A DNA stretch of 42,815 bases, from the NCBI GenBank assembly GCA_016931085.1, contig JAFGFO010000416.1:1-42815 (forward strand). The letters run 5' to 3'. The notes beneath the pieces were generated by a model that saw nothing but the letters and a program-made list of their open reading frames with translations, ran no database searches and had not been told where the DNA came from. Shown in pieces: positions 1 to 6,975 of the stretch. The stretch comes from Thermoflexales bacterium. Its GTDB lineage: Bacteria > Chloroflexota > Anaerolineae > Fen-1058. Each line of letters starts with the position of its first letter. Position 1 is the first letter of the stretch. The translations under genes were made by a program, and so were the position numbers.

Positions 1-67
1 GCCAGACTTCCGAAGTCTTTAAGACTTCGGAAGTCTTCCATCGCCCCGCTTTTCCGACAAGTTACCC
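1..67 (+). repeat. Dispersed palindromic element, copy 1
   Basis: Positions 4-19 (AGACTTCCGAAGTCTT) and 21-36 are perfect 16-bp inverted arms around one T. The element continues through a GC-rich stretch and AAGTTACC near position 65. A second copy, inverted, lies at 25743-25809 and matches over almost the whole 67 bp, not only the palindrome. A third copy of the palindrome alone is inside a coding region at 8753-8785. CTTTTCCGAC occurs twice (50-77), followed by the small palindrome CGATTAATCG. The left edge may be cut by the window. Confidence 0.85.
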
Positions 68-110
68 CTTTTCCGACGATTAATCGTCACTCCCGGGAAG
101 TCTGGTCACA

Positions 111-139
111 TTGGCAAAACGCGAAAAGTGTGGTATACT
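111..139 (+). promoter_or_regulatory. Sigma-70-type promoter
   Basis: TTGGCA (111-116), a 17-nt spacer and TATACT (134-139) form a good housekeeping promoter. Transcription would start near 146 and meet the terminator hairpin at 181-217, so its main product may be a short RNA, or it may feed the CarD-like gene through attenuation. Confidence 0.6.
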
Positions 140-145
140 TGCACC

Positions 146-217
146 TGTAGGACGTGCAAACCACACATCATTTGATCCTGAGCCGCCCAGGCTTATCCTA
201 CCTGGGTGGTTTTTCTT
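146..217 (+). ncRNA. Candidate small RNA or attenuated leader (~70 nt)
   Basis: The stretch is bounded by a promoter at 111-139 and an intrinsic terminator at 181-217, and holds no convincing reading frame. This is the layout of a short independent RNA. It could equally be the 5' leader of the CarD-like gene with a conditional terminator, because a second -10 box (TATAAT, 229-234) follows the terminator and could serve that gene separately. I do not recognise a known RNA family in it. Confidence 0.35.
181..217 (+). terminator. Rho-independent terminator
   Basis: A 9-bp stem pairs 183-191 (CCGCCCAGG) with 201-209 (CCTGGGTGG; one G-T pair), with a 9-nt loop, and is followed at once by TTTTTCTT. 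It stands upstream of the CarD-like gene, not downstream of any gene in the window. Confidence 0.75.
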
Positions 218-316
218 AATATGCGCCGTATAATGCTTCACCAAACCCCCGTTGTACAGCGCACCTTCCGAGAACGAGATCACCTGATACCAGGATAGAA
301 AGAGTTGCGAGTAGAT

Positions 317-811
317 ATGAACAAGTATTTATTTCAGACAGGAGATCGAGTATTTCATCCTATGTACGGTGTGGGAGTCATCGAGGGCTTGACGACGCGC
401 GATAAAATAGAACCGCCAGGTGAATACTATGCCGTCCGCCTTCCCCAAGGGGCGGTTTTGTCGGTGCCAGTGACCAAAGCGAATGACCTGGGGCTACGCC
501 GCATCGCCAACAGTCTATCGACCATCGTGGCTTGCCTACGTTCTCCGGCCCACCCCTTGCCCAACGACGACCGCCAGCGAGCGGCCGAGCTCAAGACCCG
601 CGCGCGCCTGTCCAAACCAGGCGCCCTGAGCCAGGCCGTGCGCGACCTGGTCTGCTACAGTCACACTCACAAGCTCAAGCCGGCCGATAAGAACTGGCTG
701 GCGGCGGCCTGCGAGCGCCTGAGCGCCGAAGCGGCCTGGGTAGATGCCATTGACCCAGGCGAGGCGCAAGCCACGATCAGGCAAGAAATCGATCACATGA
801 GGCCCAGTTAG
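317..811 (+). CDS. CarD-like RNA polymerase-interacting regulator
   Basis: The product is 164 residues. Its N-terminus (FQTGDRVFHPMYGVGVIEGL) has the CarD/TRCF RNA-polymerase-interacting fold signature: a glycine-rich turn after a conserved GD, then a beta-rich first 55 residues. The rest (about 65-164) is predicted helical and basic, as in the DNA-binding domain of CarD. CarD proteins bind the polymerase beta lobe and stabilise open promoter complexes, especially at rRNA promoters. An in-frame TTG at 305 would add four residues, but ATG 317 is the likelier start; the purine-rich AGAAAGAG lies about 12 nt upstream. A TATAAT at 229-234 may be its own -10 box. The gene stands alone. The family call is firm; whether it is the essential CarD or a paralogue cannot be told. 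Confidence 0.85.
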   Translation: MNKYLFQTGDRVFHPMYGVGVIEGLTTRDKIEPPGEYYAVRLPQGAVLSVPVTKANDLGLRRIANSLSTIVACLRSPAHPLPNDDRQRAAELKTRARLSKPGALSQAVRDLVCYSHTHKLKPADKNWLAAACERLSAEAAWVDAIDPGEAQATIRQEIDHMRPS

Positions 812-824
812 GGCTTGTTAACAG

Positions 825-898
825 ATTATTTGCCAGAGGCACAGAGAGCACAGAGAATTTCGATTTCTCCGTGTCCTCTGTGCCTCTGTGGCTAACAA
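825..898. repeat. Imperfect long hairpin of the CACAGAG type
   Basis: Arms 834-857 and 865-888 are imperfect inverted copies (CAGAGGCACAGAG against CTCTGTGCCTCTG), and TTGTTA/TAACAA pair outside them. Related CACAGAGGACACGGAGG-type sequence appears again at 24594-24700. It lies between the CarD-like gene and the protease gene and may end transcription, though no T-tract follows. Confidence 0.6.
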
Positions 899-937
899 TA
901 CACCCGGCATAGTTAACTGTAAACAAGGAGAGTGGTT

Positions 938-2053
938 ATGGAAGCGAGTGTGAAGCTGGGCCGCATCTGGGGCATCCCCATCGGGTTACACGCGAGCTGG
1001 TTCCTGATTTTCGGCTTGGTGACGTGGTCGCTGGCCGCCGGCTACTTTCCGGGCGAATACCCGGCCCTGCCCAGCGGCGCCTATTGGCTGCTCGGCGCGC
1101 TCACCAGCCTGCTGTTTTTCGGCTCGGTATTGGCGCACGAGCTGGGCCATTCGTGGGTGGCCCTGCGCCATCAAATCCCAGTGCGCAGCGTGACGTTGTT
1201 CATCTTTGGCGGGGTGGCGCACATCGGCCGCGAGCCGCGCACGCCGGGGGCCGAGTTTCGCATCGCCGTCGCCGGGCCGCTGACCAGCGCGGGCTTGGCC
1301 CTGGCCTTTGGTGGCCTGTTCCTGCTCGACCGGCACATCCCCTACCTGGCCGCGCCCAGCATGTGGCTGGCGCGCATCAACCTGATGCTGGCGTTGTTCA
1401 ACCTGATCCCCGGTTTCCCGCTAGATGGCGGGCGCGTGCTGCGGGCGTTGGTGTGGAAGATCAGCGGCAGTTTCTATCGCGCCACGCAGGTGGCCGCCTT
1501 TTCCGGTCAAGTGGTAGCCTTTGGCTTTATCGGGCTTGGCGCGCTCACCGTCATCGGCGGCAACTGGTTCAACGGCGTGTGGCTGGTCTTTATCGGTTGG
1601 TTCCTGCAAAACGCCGCCGCCGCCACCTATGCCCAGGCCAACATGCAGCAGTCGCTGCGCGGCATCACGGTGGGACAGGTGATGCAGCGCGACTGCTGGC
1701 AAATCCCCGGCCCGCTGACGCTGGACCAATTGGTCGAGGAGCACGTCCTGACCGGCGGGCGGCGCTGTTTCCTGGTGACCGACGCCGACCAGTTGCAAGG
1801 CCTGCTGACCCTGCGCGACGTATCGGCGGTGCCCAAGGCCGACTGGGGTCAAATCACGGCCATGCAAGCCATGCGGCCCTTGGACCAACTCGTCCGCGTC
1901 GAGCCGGCGACCGAGCTGCAGGCGGCGCTGAGATTGATGGACGAGGCGAATGTGGCCCAGGTGCCGGTGGTGGAGGGCCAGCGCATCGCCGGTATGCTCT
2001 CACGCGAACAGGTGCTGCACTATCTCCGCGTGCGGGCCGAGCTGGGTGTATAG
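938..2053 (+). CDS. M50 site-2-type intramembrane metalloprotease with CBS pair
   Basis: The product has 371 residues. Several hydrophobic segments fill the first 230 residues. The zinc motif HELGH is at 67-71, and the third ligand lies in NLIPGFPLDGGR (Asp163). Together they identify an S2P/Rip3-like peptidase that cleaves membrane-anchored regulators within the bilayer. Residues ~245-365 form a pair of CBS domains, which in this subfamily bind adenosine nucleotides and are thought to control activity. ATG 938 is chosen over GTG 932 because AAGGAG (925-930) stands 7 nt before it. No anti-sigma factor or other obvious substrate gene is next to it. Confidence 0.93.
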   Translation: MEASVKLGRIWGIPIGLHASWFLIFGLVTWSLAAGYFPGEYPALPSGAYWLLGALTSLLFFGSVLAHELGHSWVALRHQIPVRSVTLFIFGGVAHIGREPRTPGAEFRIAVAGPLTSAGLALAFGGLFLLDRHIPYLAAPSMWLARINLMLALFNLIPGFPLDGGRVLRALVWKISGSFYRATQVAAFSGQVVAFGFIGLGALTVIGGNWFNGVWLVFIGWFLQNAAAATYAQANMQQSLRGITVGQVMQRDCWQIPGPLTLDQLVEEHVLTGGRRCFLVTDADQLQGLLTLRDVSAVPKADWGQITAMQAMRPLDQLVRVEPATELQAALRLMDEANVAQVPVVEGQRIAGMLSREQVLHYLRVRAELGV

Positions 2054-2066
2054 GCCATCTGGGTGA

Positions 2067-2150
2067 TGTCATCAAGCCATCAAAGCCGTCAAGACAGCCC
2101 TCGACCAGGCCGGGATCGAGATCCCCTTCCCCACGCACGCCACGTATTGA
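2067..2150 (+). pseudogene. Remnant: C-terminal tail of a MscS-type mechanosensitive channel
   Basis: In one frame the spacer before proB reads AIKAVKTALDQAGIEIPFP followed by a few residues and a TGA at 2148-2150. MscS-family channels commonly end in an AGIEIPFP motif near the C-terminus. An in-frame TGA at 2064-2066 and the end of the protease gene at 2053 leave no room for the rest of the channel, so only about 25 codons remain. It is presumably the scar of a deletion that removed most of a channel gene between the protease gene and proB. No start or ribosome site is present. Confidence 0.7.
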
Positions 2151-2173
2151 CACAGGCCGTGAGCGGTTATTTT
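2147..2173 (+). promoter_or_regulatory. Possible proB promoter
   Basis: TTGACA (2147-2152) and TATTTT (2168-2173) are separated by 15 nt, shorter than ideal. The proB ATG is only 8 nt past the -10 box and no clear Shine-Dalgarno sequence lies before it, which would suit a leaderless message. The -35 overlaps the stop codon of the MscS remnant. Confidence 0.35.
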
Positions 2174-2181
2174 CGAAGTAG

Positions 2182-3294
2182 ATGAAAAAAACAACACACC
2201 ACTCGCGCATCGTCGTCAAAGTCGGCACGCGCACCCTGTCTGACGGGGGCGACCAGCTCAGCCGCCCGCGCATGATCGAGCTGGTGCGGCAATGCGCCCA
2301 CTTGCACGCCCAGGGCCACGAGCTTCTGTTGGTCTCCTCGGGCGCGGTCTTTGCCGGGCGCGAGGCGTTGGGGACGGTCTCGCAAGCCGGCGACATCCCC
2401 TTCAAGCAGACGATGGCCGCCGTGGGCCAGGTGCGGCTGATGGCGATTTACGAGCAGATCTTTGGCCTGTACGGCCTCAACATCGCCCAGGCGCTGCTCA
2501 CCCACGCCGACCTGGTGAACCGCGAGCGCTATCTCAACGCCCGCAACACGCTGCTCTCATTGCTCCGGCTGCGCGTCGTGCCCGTCATCAACGAAAACGA
2601 CGTCGTGGCCGTCGAAGAAATCAAGATCGGCGACAATGACAATCTGTCGGCGCGCGTGGCCAACCTGGTGGGAGCCAGCCTGCTGGTGATCTTGACCGAC
2701 CAGGCTGGCCTCTTGACGGCCGACCCCAAAATCGATCCGAACGCGGGCTTGATCCAAGAAGTGGCGCACATCGACGACGACATCCGCCGCCTGGCCGGCG
2801 AGAGCGGCTCCTCGGTGGGCACCGGCGGCATGGCGACCAAGATCGAGGCGGCCGAGATGGCCACCCGCTCCGGCACGCCGGTCATCATCGCCCCCGGCCG
2901 GGAGCCGGACGTGCTGCTGCGCATCATGGCCGGGGAACGGCTGGGCACGCGCTTCCAGCCAAGCAGCAGCCAGGTCGAAAGCCGCAAGCGCTGGATCCTG
3001 GCCGAGCCGCCGCGCGGCGAGATCAGCGTGGACGAGGGCGCGGCCGAGGCGCTGCTGCGCTATGGCAAGAGCCTGCTGGCGGTGGGCGTGAGCAGCGTGA
3101 GCGGCTCGTTCCAACGCGGCCAAACCGTGCGCTTGCTGGCGCCCGGCGGGCGCGAAATCGCCCGCGGCATCACGCATTATAACGACCAGGAACTCGCCGC
3201 CATCCGCGGCCGCCGCTCGAACGAGATTGCCCACATGCTCGACCAGGCCTATGGCTCGACCGTCGTCCACCGCGACGACATGGTGTTAGTGTAG
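2182..3294 (+). CDS. proB: Glutamate 5-kinase
   Basis: This 370-residue protein phosphorylates L-glutamate to glutamyl 5-phosphate, the first and feedback-controlled step of proline synthesis in the cytosol. The amino-acid-kinase domain begins with IVVKVGTRTL, continues with LLVSSGAVFAGR (~50-60), carries INENDVV and GDNDNLSA (~135-155), and has the GTGGMATKIEAA loop (~215). A C-terminal PUA domain fills about residues 275-365. The length matches full-length bacterial ProB with PUA. It starts at ATG 2182 with little Shine-Dalgarno complementarity. proA follows after 13 nt, so the two form a proBA operon. No proC is visible in the window. Confidence 0.97.
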   Translation: MKKTTHHSRIVVKVGTRTLSDGGDQLSRPRMIELVRQCAHLHAQGHELLLVSSGAVFAGREALGTVSQAGDIPFKQTMAAVGQVRLMAIYEQIFGLYGLNIAQALLTHADLVNRERYLNARNTLLSLLRLRVVPVINENDVVAVEEIKIGDNDNLSARVANLVGASLLVILTDQAGLLTADPKIDPNAGLIQEVAHIDDDIRRLAGESGSSVGTGGMATKIEAAEMATRSGTPVIIAPGREPDVLLRIMAGERLGTRFQPSSSQVESRKRWILAEPPRGEISVDEGAAEALLRYGKSLLAVGVSSVSGSFQRGQTVRLLAPGGREIARGITHYNDQELAAIRGRRSNEIAHMLDQAYGSTVVHRDDMVLV

Positions 3295-3307
3295 AGGAGA
3301 AAGTGCG

Positions 3308-4567
3308 ATGTTTGCAGAACTGGAAGAACTGGGCCAGCGCGCCCGCCGGGTCTCCCGGCAATTGAGAACGCTCAACACGACAATCAAGAATGACGCCCTG
3401 GCGGCCATCGCCGAGGCGATCCTGCAACGCCAGGCCGAGATCCTGACGGCCAACAGCCAGGATCTCGAAGCCGGGCGCGCCGCCGGGCTGGACGAGCCCC
3501 TGCTGGAACGGCTCATGCTCAACGAAAAACGCCTGGAGGCCATCGCCGCCGACGTGGGATCGGTGGCCGCCCTGGTGGACCCGGTGGGCGAGTCCTTCGA
3601 CGCGCGCACGCTGCCCAATGGCCTGCAGATAAGCAAGCGGCGCGTGCCCATCGGCGTCATCGGCACCATCTACGAATCGCGCCCGAACGTCACGGTCGAC
3701 ATCGCCGCCCTGTGCCTCAAATCGGGCAACGCCGCCATCCTGCGCGGCGGCAAGGAAGCCACCCACTCGAACGCCGCGCTGGCCGAGGCCGTCTCGGCCG
3801 GCTGCCAAAAAGCTGGTGTTTCTCCCGACGCCGTCCAACTGCTGCGCTCCCAGGAGCGCGCCATGGTCAAAGCCATGCTCACCGCCAACCAGTACATCGA
3901 CATGATCATCCCGCGCGGCGGGCCGGCCCTGCAGCGTTTTGCGCTGGAGAACGCCACCATCCCCGTCATCACCGGCGGGGTAGGCATCTGCCACGTCTAC
4001 GTGGACGAGAGCGCCGACGCCGACAAAGCCGTGCCCATCGTCTTCAACGCCAAAGTCCAGCGCCCGACCATCTGCAACGCGCTCGACGTGCTGCTCATCC
4101 ACAGCGCGGTGGCTGCCGAGCTGCTGCCCAAGATCGCCGGCGAGCTGGCGCGCGCCGGGGTCGAGCTGCGCTGCGAGCCGCGCGCTTACGAGCTGCTGAC
4201 CGGCCACCCGCAGGCACGGGCCGCAGGCTCCCAAGATTTTGACACCGAGTTCCTGTCACTCGTGCTGGCGGTGCGCGTGGTGGACAGCCTGGAGGAGGCG
4301 ATCGAGCACATCGAGCAGCACTCGACGCGGCATTCGGACGCGATCGTCACCGAATCGTACAGCAACGCGATGCGCTTTGTGGACGAGGTGGATTCGGCCG
4401 CCGTGTACGTCAACGCCAGCACGCGCTTTACCGACGGGGCGCAGTTTGGCCTGGGGGCCGAGGTGGCCATCAGCACGCAGCGCCTGCACGCCCGCGGGCC
4501 GCTGGCGCTGCGCGAGCTGACGAGCTACAAGTGGATCGTCCTGGGCCGCGGCCACGTGCGCCCTTAA
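3308..4567 (+). CDS. proA: Gamma-glutamyl phosphate reductase
   Basis: The product has 419 residues, the usual length of ProA. It reduces glutamyl 5-phosphate with NADPH to glutamate semialdehyde, which cyclises and is reduced to proline. It is an aldehyde-dehydrogenase-fold enzyme. The catalytic cysteine is Cys256 in RPTICNALDVLL, and the family strings RRVPIGVIGTIYESRPNVT (~102-120) and FGLGAEVAISTQRLHARGP near the end are intact. GAGGAGAAA lies just upstream of ATG 3308, 13 nt after the proB stop. The stop codon abuts a hairpin array that starts at 4567. Confidence 0.97.
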   Translation: MFAELEELGQRARRVSRQLRTLNTTIKNDALAAIAEAILQRQAEILTANSQDLEAGRAAGLDEPLLERLMLNEKRLEAIAADVGSVAALVDPVGESFDARTLPNGLQISKRRVPIGVIGTIYESRPNVTVDIAALCLKSGNAAILRGGKEATHSNAALAEAVSAGCQKAGVSPDAVQLLRSQERAMVKAMLTANQYIDMIIPRGGPALQRFALENATIPVITGGVGICHVYVDESADADKAVPIVFNAKVQRPTICNALDVLLIHSAVAAELLPKIAGELARAGVELRCEPRAYELLTGHPQARAAGSQDFDTEFLSLVLAVRVVDSLEEAIEHIEQHSTRHSDAIVTESYSNAMRFVDEVDSAAVYVNASTRFTDGAQFGLGAEVAISTQRLHARGPLALRELTSYKWIVLGRGHVRP

Positions 4568-4672
4568 GCCTGCGAATGAATTCGCAGGCTGATACAAAAA
4601 ACGCGCCCAGGCGCGTTAGCCTGCTTTCAGCGGGCTTGCTATATCAGCCCTGAAATTCATTTCGGGGCGACC
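4567..4672. repeat. Array of four short hairpins after proA
   Basis: Four inverted repeats follow one another: AGCCTGCGAA at 4567-4576 with 4581-4590; AACGCGC at 4600-4606 with 4611-4617; AGCCTGC at 4618-4624 with GCGGGCT further on; and GCCCTGAAAT with ATTTCGGGGC at about 4648-4672. The first and last share the AATTCATT-like centre and GCCTG/GCCC edges and look like variants of one element. The first could act as a terminator for proBA, although no T-run follows directly; a run of seven Ts appears later at 4714-4720. Confidence 0.65.
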
Positions 4673-4725
4673 AGCGTCCTATTCGTGCAAAACTTTGACG
4701 CGCACCCCCACCCTTTTTTTGCATC

Positions 4726-4754
4726 TTGACAAAATCGGCCGTTTGCGATATAAT
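4726..4754 (+). promoter_or_regulatory. Consensus sigma-70 promoter of the MFS-GntR operon
   Basis: TTGACA (4726-4731), exactly 17 nt, and TATAAT (4749-4754): both boxes are perfect consensus. Expected start is about 4761, just before the palindromic operator. A promoter this strong next to a regulator gene suggests tight repression. Confidence 0.88.
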
Positions 4755-4770
4755 CTCATAAGATGATATA

Positions 4771-4791
4771 GTCATATTATGACATTATGAC
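4771..4791 (+). promoter_or_regulatory. Probable operator for the GntR-type regulator
   Basis: GTCATATTATGAC (4771-4783) is a perfect palindrome around a central T, and ATTATGAC is repeated back to back at 4776-4783 and 4784-4791. It lies about 10 nt after the expected transcription start and just before the ribosome site, where a bound repressor would block transcription. FadR-subfamily regulators bind short palindromes of this size; assignment to the regulator at 6060-6878 is inference. Confidence 0.6.
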
Positions 4792-4804
4792 AGGAGGGTG
4801 TAAA

Positions 4805-6094
4805 ATGATGTCAACACGACGAATTCAGACGGTCTATTATCTCATCACCTCGCTTTTCTGGTTGGCCGTGGGGCTGCCGATGTCCCTATCTGTCCTGTTG
4901 GCCCAGGCGCGCGGCTTGAGCTTGTTGCAAATCAGCTTCGTCATAGGCGTTTTCTCACTCACCATCGTCCTCTTGGAAGTGCCCACCGGTGGACTGGCCG
5001 ACGCGATGGGCCGCAAGCGGGTAAGCGTCATAGCCTACGCCTGCATCTTGCTGGCGAGTCTCGCCTTTCTGTTTGCCTTCTCGCTGCCAGCCATGCTGTG
5101 CGCCTTCATCCTGAATGGCGTTGGACGCGCGTTGTCTTCGGGTGCGCTTGACGCCTGGTTCGTTGACAGCCTACAGGCCATCGATCCAGAAATCGACTTG
5201 CAACCCGCCCTGGCCAAGGGGGGCACCTTTGCCCTGCTCGCCCTGGGCGGGGGGGTGATGCTGGGCAGCCTGATCCCACATTTATTTAGCAGCCTGCCAC
5301 CGGATGGAAGCACGGTGTTGACACCTCTGTCCATGCCGGTCGCTTTCGGGATGTTGGTGCAACTCGCGTTGCTGGCGGCGACCCTCCGGCTCGTCCGGGA
5401 AGAGCGTCCGGCCGGGCAACAACCCGGCTGGCAAGCCGGTGTGCGCCAGGTGCCGGGTATTATCCGCACAGGCATCACCCTCAGCCGGTCTAACCCGGTC
5501 ATTCTCAAGTTGATGGGAGCAAGTTTTGCCAGCGGTTTGGTGCTGATCAGCCTGGAGGTGTTGTGGCAGCCCCATTTTGCCGGCTTGTTGGGCGGCAGCG
5601 CGGGAAACACGCTCTTTTTAGGGATCGTGATGGGCGGGAATTTCATCGTGGGGATGGTTGGCAACATGCTGTCGCCAACCCTGAGCCGCCTGCTGCACAA
5701 GCGCTACGGGCTGGTGTGTGCCATCTTCCAGGGAGTGCGAGGCGCGCTGCTGGTGGGCCTGGCTCTGCAAACGTCGCCGCTGCCGGCCGCGCTGTTCTTT
5801 TGGCTGGTTTACATGAACATGGGCATCACCAACTCGCCGCACGCTACGCTGATGAATGCGGAAATCCCTTCCCAGCAGCGCTCGTCCATGCTGTCTATCG
5901 AATCCTTTGTGTCCTACATGGGCAGCTTCCTGGGCAGCGTTGGCCTGGGTTACATCGCCGAGCGGACTTCAATCGGCCTGGCCTGGACTATCGGCGGAGC
6001 GATTTTAATGGTATCATTGGGCTTGTACCTGAGCATCGATCGGCGTCAAAAGGAGGTCTATGCCCGAGAAAACCTCGTTCCCCAAGCTGGCTAG
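4805..6094 (+). CDS. MFS transporter
   Basis: The product is 429 residues with about 12 hydrophobic segments. The motif between TM2 and TM3 (LEVPTGGLADAMGRKRV, residues ~52-68) is the classic MFS loop motif, so it is a proton- or substrate-coupled secondary transporter of the inner membrane. AGGAGG (4792-4797) is 7 nt before ATG 4805; the ATG at 4787 lies ahead of this ribosome site and inside the operator, so it is rejected, and ATG 4808 is a one-codon alternative. The gene overlaps the downstream regulator by 35 nt. The substrate is unknown; the regulator pairing suggests an inducible exporter or a small-acid or sugar transporter. Confidence 0.9.
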   Translation: MMSTRRIQTVYYLITSLFWLAVGLPMSLSVLLAQARGLSLLQISFVIGVFSLTIVLLEVPTGGLADAMGRKRVSVIAYACILLASLAFLFAFSLPAMLCAFILNGVGRALSSGALDAWFVDSLQAIDPEIDLQPALAKGGTFALLALGGGVMLGSLIPHLFSSLPPDGSTVLTPLSMPVAFGMLVQLALLAATLRLVREERPAGQQPGWQAGVRQVPGIIRTGITLSRSNPVILKLMGASFASGLVLISLEVLWQPHFAGLLGGSAGNTLFLGIVMGGNFIVGMVGNMLSPTLSRLLHKRYGLVCAIFQGVRGALLVGLALQTSPLPAALFFWLVYMNMGITNSPHATLMNAEIPSQQRSSMLSIESFVSYMGSFLGSVGLGYIAERTSIGLAWTIGGAILMVSLGLYLSIDRRQKEVYARENLVPQAG

Positions 6095-6878
6095 GAAGCA
6101 GACCCTGGCCGAGCAGATGGCGGAAGCCATCCAGGAATCTATCCTATCTGGCCAGATGGAGCCTGGCGCTGCCCTGCCGACCGAGCCGGAGCTTGCCGGA
6201 CAGTTTGGAGTCAGCCGGGCCGTGGTGCGCGACGCCACGCGCATCTTGATGGCCCAAGGCCTGGTCGAAGTGCAGCATGGGCGGGGAGTTTTTGTCACCC
6301 GCTCGCAAAACGAGGCCTTTGGCGAAGCGCTGCTGTTGGCCCTGCGCCGCGTTGGCGCCACCGCCTGGGACGTCGAACAATTCGAGCAAATGCTGTATCC
6401 CCAGGTTGCGGCGTTGGCTGCGGCCAATGCTGCGGACCAGGAGATAGACCACTTACAGCGCCTGGCGCACGATTACCAGGTGGCGTTTGCCGAATACCAG
6501 GCCAGGTGGTGGCAGAAGGAAGCCCCTCCTTCGGAGCGAGAACGGCTCAGGGCGGCTTATCACGTCGTTATCCAGGCCGTTTTCGATGCCACTCACAACC
6601 AACTGCTGCGCCAACTGGCCATGCCGCTGCTCAAGCTGCGCAACGTGCGCAGTTGGCTCGAGGACGAAGGGCTGACGCTGCAAGCGTTCGTCGAAGGGGA
6701 AAAAGACTATCTCGATACCATCGTCGACGCCATTGCGGCCCGTGACCCCGACCAGGCGCGGGCAAGCGTGGCCAGCCTGATGCGACTGCCACCTGAAGCT
6801 ATTCAGGCTATGAAGGAGACCCCCATCGGCGAGGTGCCAGCTATCCCGCTATCTCCTATCTCACTTGCAAGGCGCTAG
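6060..6878 (+). CDS. GntR-family (FCD-type) transcriptional regulator
   Basis: The product is 272 residues. An N-terminal winged helix-turn-helix (about 15-80; LPTEPELAGQFGVSRAVVRDA, then GLVEVQHGRGVFV) is typical of GntR regulators. An all-helical FCD effector domain follows (about 100-245), the module that binds small carboxylates or other ligands, often with a metal. The start overlaps the transporter gene; AGGAGG at 6051-6056 supports ATG 6060. Co-transcription and the palindrome under the shared promoter imply autoregulation and control of the transporter. The last residues are encoded by CTATCTC-like heptamers. Confidence 0.92.
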   Translation: MPEKTSFPKLARKQTLAEQMAEAIQESILSGQMEPGAALPTEPELAGQFGVSRAVVRDATRILMAQGLVEVQHGRGVFVTRSQNEAFGEALLLALRRVGATAWDVEQFEQMLYPQVAALAAANAADQEIDHLQRLAHDYQVAFAEYQARWWQKEAPPSERERLRAAYHVVIQAVFDATHNQLLRQLAMPLLKLRNVRSWLEDEGLTLQAFVEGEKDYLDTIVDAIAARDPDQARASVASLMRLPPEAIQAMKETPIGEVPAIPLSPISLARR

Positions 6879-6924
6879 CCGATTTCCTACTTCCCGCGAA
6901 GCGTCCCTACTTCCTACTCCCTCC
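6842..6924 (+). repeat. Pyrimidine-rich heptamer-like repeats
   Basis: CTATCTC units close the regulator gene, and TCCCTAC, TTCCTAC, TCCCTCC run in register at 6904-6924. The region separates the regulator from the cyclase gene. A TACAAT at 6953-6958 could be the -10 box of the latter, without a clear -35. Confidence 0.5.
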
Positions 6925-6975
6925 TTCACTTTTCCTTCTTGCCCTCTTGTGCTACAATCAAGCCTGGAGGATACA

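Noticed and set aside
1024..2181. Plus-strand frame overlapping the M50 protease gene
   Set aside because: Arg/Ala-rich shadow of the protease in another frame; no motif. Its last part only reads the MscS remnant in the wrong frame.
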